DNA from: Paragemmobacter straminiformis
GTDB lineage: Bacteria; Pseudomonadota; Alphaproteobacteria; Rhodobacterales; Rhodobacteraceae
Assembly: GCF_014243445.1 (NCBI RefSeq)
Contig: NZ_JACLQD010000002.1
Span: 682,001 to 746,000 of the forward strand
DNA: 64,000 bases
Reading direction: 5' to 3'
Position 1 is the stretch's first letter. Each line of letters opens with the position of its first letter. The position numbers and the translations under genes were made by a program. Shown here one piece after another: positions 62,152-64,000 of the stretch. Below the pieces are notes generated by a model that worked only from the letters and a program-made list of their open reading frames with translations, was not told where the DNA came from and did no database searches.

Positions 62152-64000
62152 TCAGCCGGCGCTGCGCATGCGGGCGACCATTTCCGCAAGATCGCGGCTC
62201 AGCCCTGCGGTTCCGGCCATGCGGGCCAGTTCCCCCTGCACCAGCGCGCGGCGGGCGGTGTCGTAGCGCGGCCATGTCTCGAAGGCGGTCGACATGCGGG
62301 CTGCGGTTTGCGGGTTGAGCGGATCGAGGCGCAGCAGCCAGTCGGCGACGAGCCGGTAGCCCGCGCCCGATGCGTGGTGGAAGCCGCCGTGATTGGCCGA
62401 AAGCGCGCCGATGACCGCGCGGAAGCGGTTGGGGTTCTTCCAGTCGAAGGCGGGGTGGGCGGTCAGCGCCGTGGTGACGCGGGCCGCAAGGTCGGGGGCG
62501 GCATAGGCGATTTGCAGGGCGAACCATTTGTCCATGACGTTGCGGTCATGGCTCCAGCGCCCCTCGAAGCGCGCAAGCTCGGCAGCGCCCTGACCGATGT
62601 CGAGCAGGCAGGCGAGGCTGCCGATCTCTTCGGTCATGTTGTCGGCACCGGCGTGGGCGGCGGCGGCGGCGGTGCCGCCATCGACGCGCGAGAGCAGCGA
62701 CAGGGCCGCGAGGCGCAGGGCGCGGCGGCCTGCGGCGCGGGCGTCGGGGGTGAAGGGACCGGGTTCCGCGAGGCTGTCGATCAGCGCGGGAAGGCGGGGC
62801 GCCAGATGGCGGGCCACGGCTTCGGCCATGCGCCGCCGCTCGGCCCAGATGCGCGCGGGATCGGGCGCTATTCCTGCCGCATGCAATGTGGCGGCCATGT
62901 CATCTTCGGCCGGAAGCCGCAGCGCCAGCGCGCGGAAGGCGGGATCGAGCGTTTCGTCAAAGGCGACACGGGCCAGCGCATCCAGCCAGTCGGGACCGGG
63001 GGACGCGCCTTCGGTCACCATGCGGGCGAGAACATCCTTGGCAAGGGCGCGGCCCGCCTCCCATTTGTTGAAGGGGTCGGTGTCATGGGCCAGAAGGAAA
63101 GCGCGTTCCTCGGGGGTGACCTGCCGTTCCAGCACCACGGGGGCCGAAAACCCGCGCAGGATCGAGGGGACGGGGCGTGTTGCCGTCTTGAAGCGGAAGG
63201 TCTGGGTGGGTTCGGCCAGTTCCAGCACGGTGGTGGGCAGGATTTCATCGCCATTGGGATTGAGCAGGCCAAGCGCCACGGGGATAAGTTTCGGGGCCTT
63301 TTCGGGCTGGCCCGGCGTGGGCGGGTTGGTCTGGCTGAGGGTCAGGGAATAGGTGGCGCCGTCCCAATCCTCGGTCACCTTGACGACAGGGGTTCCGGCT
63401 TCGGTGTACCAGCGTTTGAACTGCGCGAGGTCGCGTCCCGTCACATCCTCGAACACCTTGAGCCAGTCTTCGATCGTGGCGGCGTCGCCGTCGTGGCGGG
63501 TGAAGTAAAGGTCGAGCGCGCGGGCGTAATCGGCATCGCCCACCAGACGCCTGAGCATGCCGATGACCTCGGCCCCTTTTTCATAGACCGTGGCGGTGTA
63601 GAAATTGTTGATCTCGACAAAGCTGTCGGGGCGGACGGGATGGGCGAGCGGGCCGCCATCCTCGCGGAACTGGCGGGCGCGGAGGAGGAGGACGTCTTCG
63701 ATGCGCTTGACCGCATGGCTGCGCATGTCGCCGGTGAATTGCTGGTCGCGAAAGACGGTCAGCCCCTCTTTCAGGCAAAGCTGGAACCAGTCGCGGCAGG
63801 TGATGCGGTTGCCGGTCCAGTTGTGGAAATACTCATGCGCGATGATGGCCTCGATCCGGCCGAAATCGTCGTCGGTCGCGGTTTCGGGCGAGGCGAGGAC
63901 GAATTTGGAGTTGAAGATGTTCAGCCCCTTGTTCTCCATCGCGCCCATGTTGAAGTCGTCGACCGCGACGATGTTGAACACCGACAGGTCATATTCGCGC
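62152..64000 (-). CDS. pepN: aminopeptidase N, C-terminal part (cut by window end)
   Basis: The frame is open from the right edge; at least 615 codons are visible and the N-terminus is outside. The M1 metallopeptidase motifs are present: DDFNMGAMENKGLN (GAMEN exopeptidase motif) and HEYFHNWTGNRITCRDWFQL with the third zinc ligand E in LKEG. The following domains match DUF3458 and its C-terminal helical domain, as in bacterial PepN (about 850-870 residues in full). It removes N-terminal amino acids from peptides in the cytosol. It is convergent with the transglycosylase gene. Confidence 0.93.
   Translation of the reverse strand, partial: REYDLSVFNIVAVDDFNMGAMENKGLNIFNSKFVLASPETATDDDFGRIEAIIAHEYFHNWTGNRITCRDWFQLCLKEGLTVFRDQQFTGDMRSHAVKRIEDVLLLRARQFREDGGPLAHPVRPDSFVEINNFYTATVYEKGAEVIGMLRRLVGDADYARALDLYFTRHDGDAATIEDWLKVFEDVTGRDLAQFKRWYTEAGTPVVKVTEDWDGATYSLTLSQTNPPTPGQPEKAPKLIPVALGLLNPNGDEILPTTVLELAEPTQTFRFKTATRPVPSILRGFSAPVVLERQVTPEERAFLLAHDTDPFNKWEAGRALAKDVLARMVTEGASPGPDWLDALARVAFDETLDPAFRALALRLPAEDDMAATLHAAGIAPDPARIWAERRRMAEAVARHLAPRLPALIDSLAEPGPFTPDARAAGRRALRLAALSLLSRVDGGTAAAAAHAGADNMTEEIGSLACLLDIGQGAAELARFEGRWSHDRNVMDKWFALQIAYAAPDLAARVTTALTAHPAFDWKNPNRFRAVIGALSANHGGFHHASGAGYRLVADWLLRLDPLNPQTAARMSTAFETWPRYDTARRALVQGELARMAGTAGLSRDLAEMVARMRSAG

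Overview
The window is high-GC DNA with dense genes, short ATGA-type overlaps between neighbouring genes and many convergent pairs. Its content points to an alphaproteobacterium of the Rhodobacteraceae (Rhodobacterales). The main reasons are a trpGDC-moaC-moeA-lexA run, a GAAC-N7-GAAC SOS box in front of lexA, an orphan LuxI linked to a phosphorelay, a sarcosine-oxidase-like gene set with an N-methylglutamate synthase set, and a structured leader in front of an ornithine-decarboxylase-like gene. This is a family-level inference from protein families and gene order; no database search was possible. The DNA looks chromosomal. I see no phage genes, transposases, plasmid genes, rRNA or CRISPR array.

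Region by region. 0-5.3 kb: the end of a LysR regulator, tRNA-Glu, a prolyl-tRNA editing protein, and a complete polyamine-type ABC transporter on the minus strand whose binding protein has a Tat signal. 5.8-10.7 kb: a signalling cluster with a receiver/degenerate-GGDEF protein, a LuxI-type acyl-homoserine-lactone synthase, a small unknown protein, a membrane histidine kinase, an Hpt protein and a single-domain receiver. 10.9-26.6 kb: a one-carbon amine island. It holds four sarcosine-oxidase-like genes (best read as N-methylglutamate dehydrogenase mgdABCD), two divergent regulators, an APC permease preceded by three small membrane proteins, and mgsABC plus gmaS. Together these would convert methylamine through gamma-glutamylmethylamide and N-methylglutamate to glutamate plus a C1 unit. 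26.6-32.1 kb: tRNA-Pro, a DUF192 protein, a double cold-shock-domain protein, pdxH, fabI, a LysE exporter, gpt and an aminotransferase. 32.2-46.9 kb: ppiD, trpE, an opposed polysaccharide-deacetylase-like gene, trpGDC, moaC, moeA, lexA, comEC, gltX and gltA.

47-54.2 kb: an N-carbamoylputrescine amidase gene directly behind a form II CoxL-like molybdenum hydroxylase large subunit, then an ornithine/lysine decarboxylase with a structured leader, a divergent Lrp regulator, and a TetR regulator facing two membrane-protein genes across a twin operator. 54.2-64 kb: valS behind a start-proximal hairpin, a DUF1992 protein, an aminotransferase, a DUF4177 protein, gatB, a lytic transglycosylase lipoprotein, and pepN running off the right edge.

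Polyamine metabolism recurs (ABC importer, decarboxylase, amidase). Many intergenic gaps carry a modular G-rich repeat that doubles as a terminator, and one gap carries an unusual mirror-symmetric array of hairpins with a shared 7-nt loop. The parts I judge most worth following up are the LuxI/phosphorelay cluster, the permease with three small membrane partners, the zinc-less SoxD homologue, the hairpin array and the decarboxylase leader.
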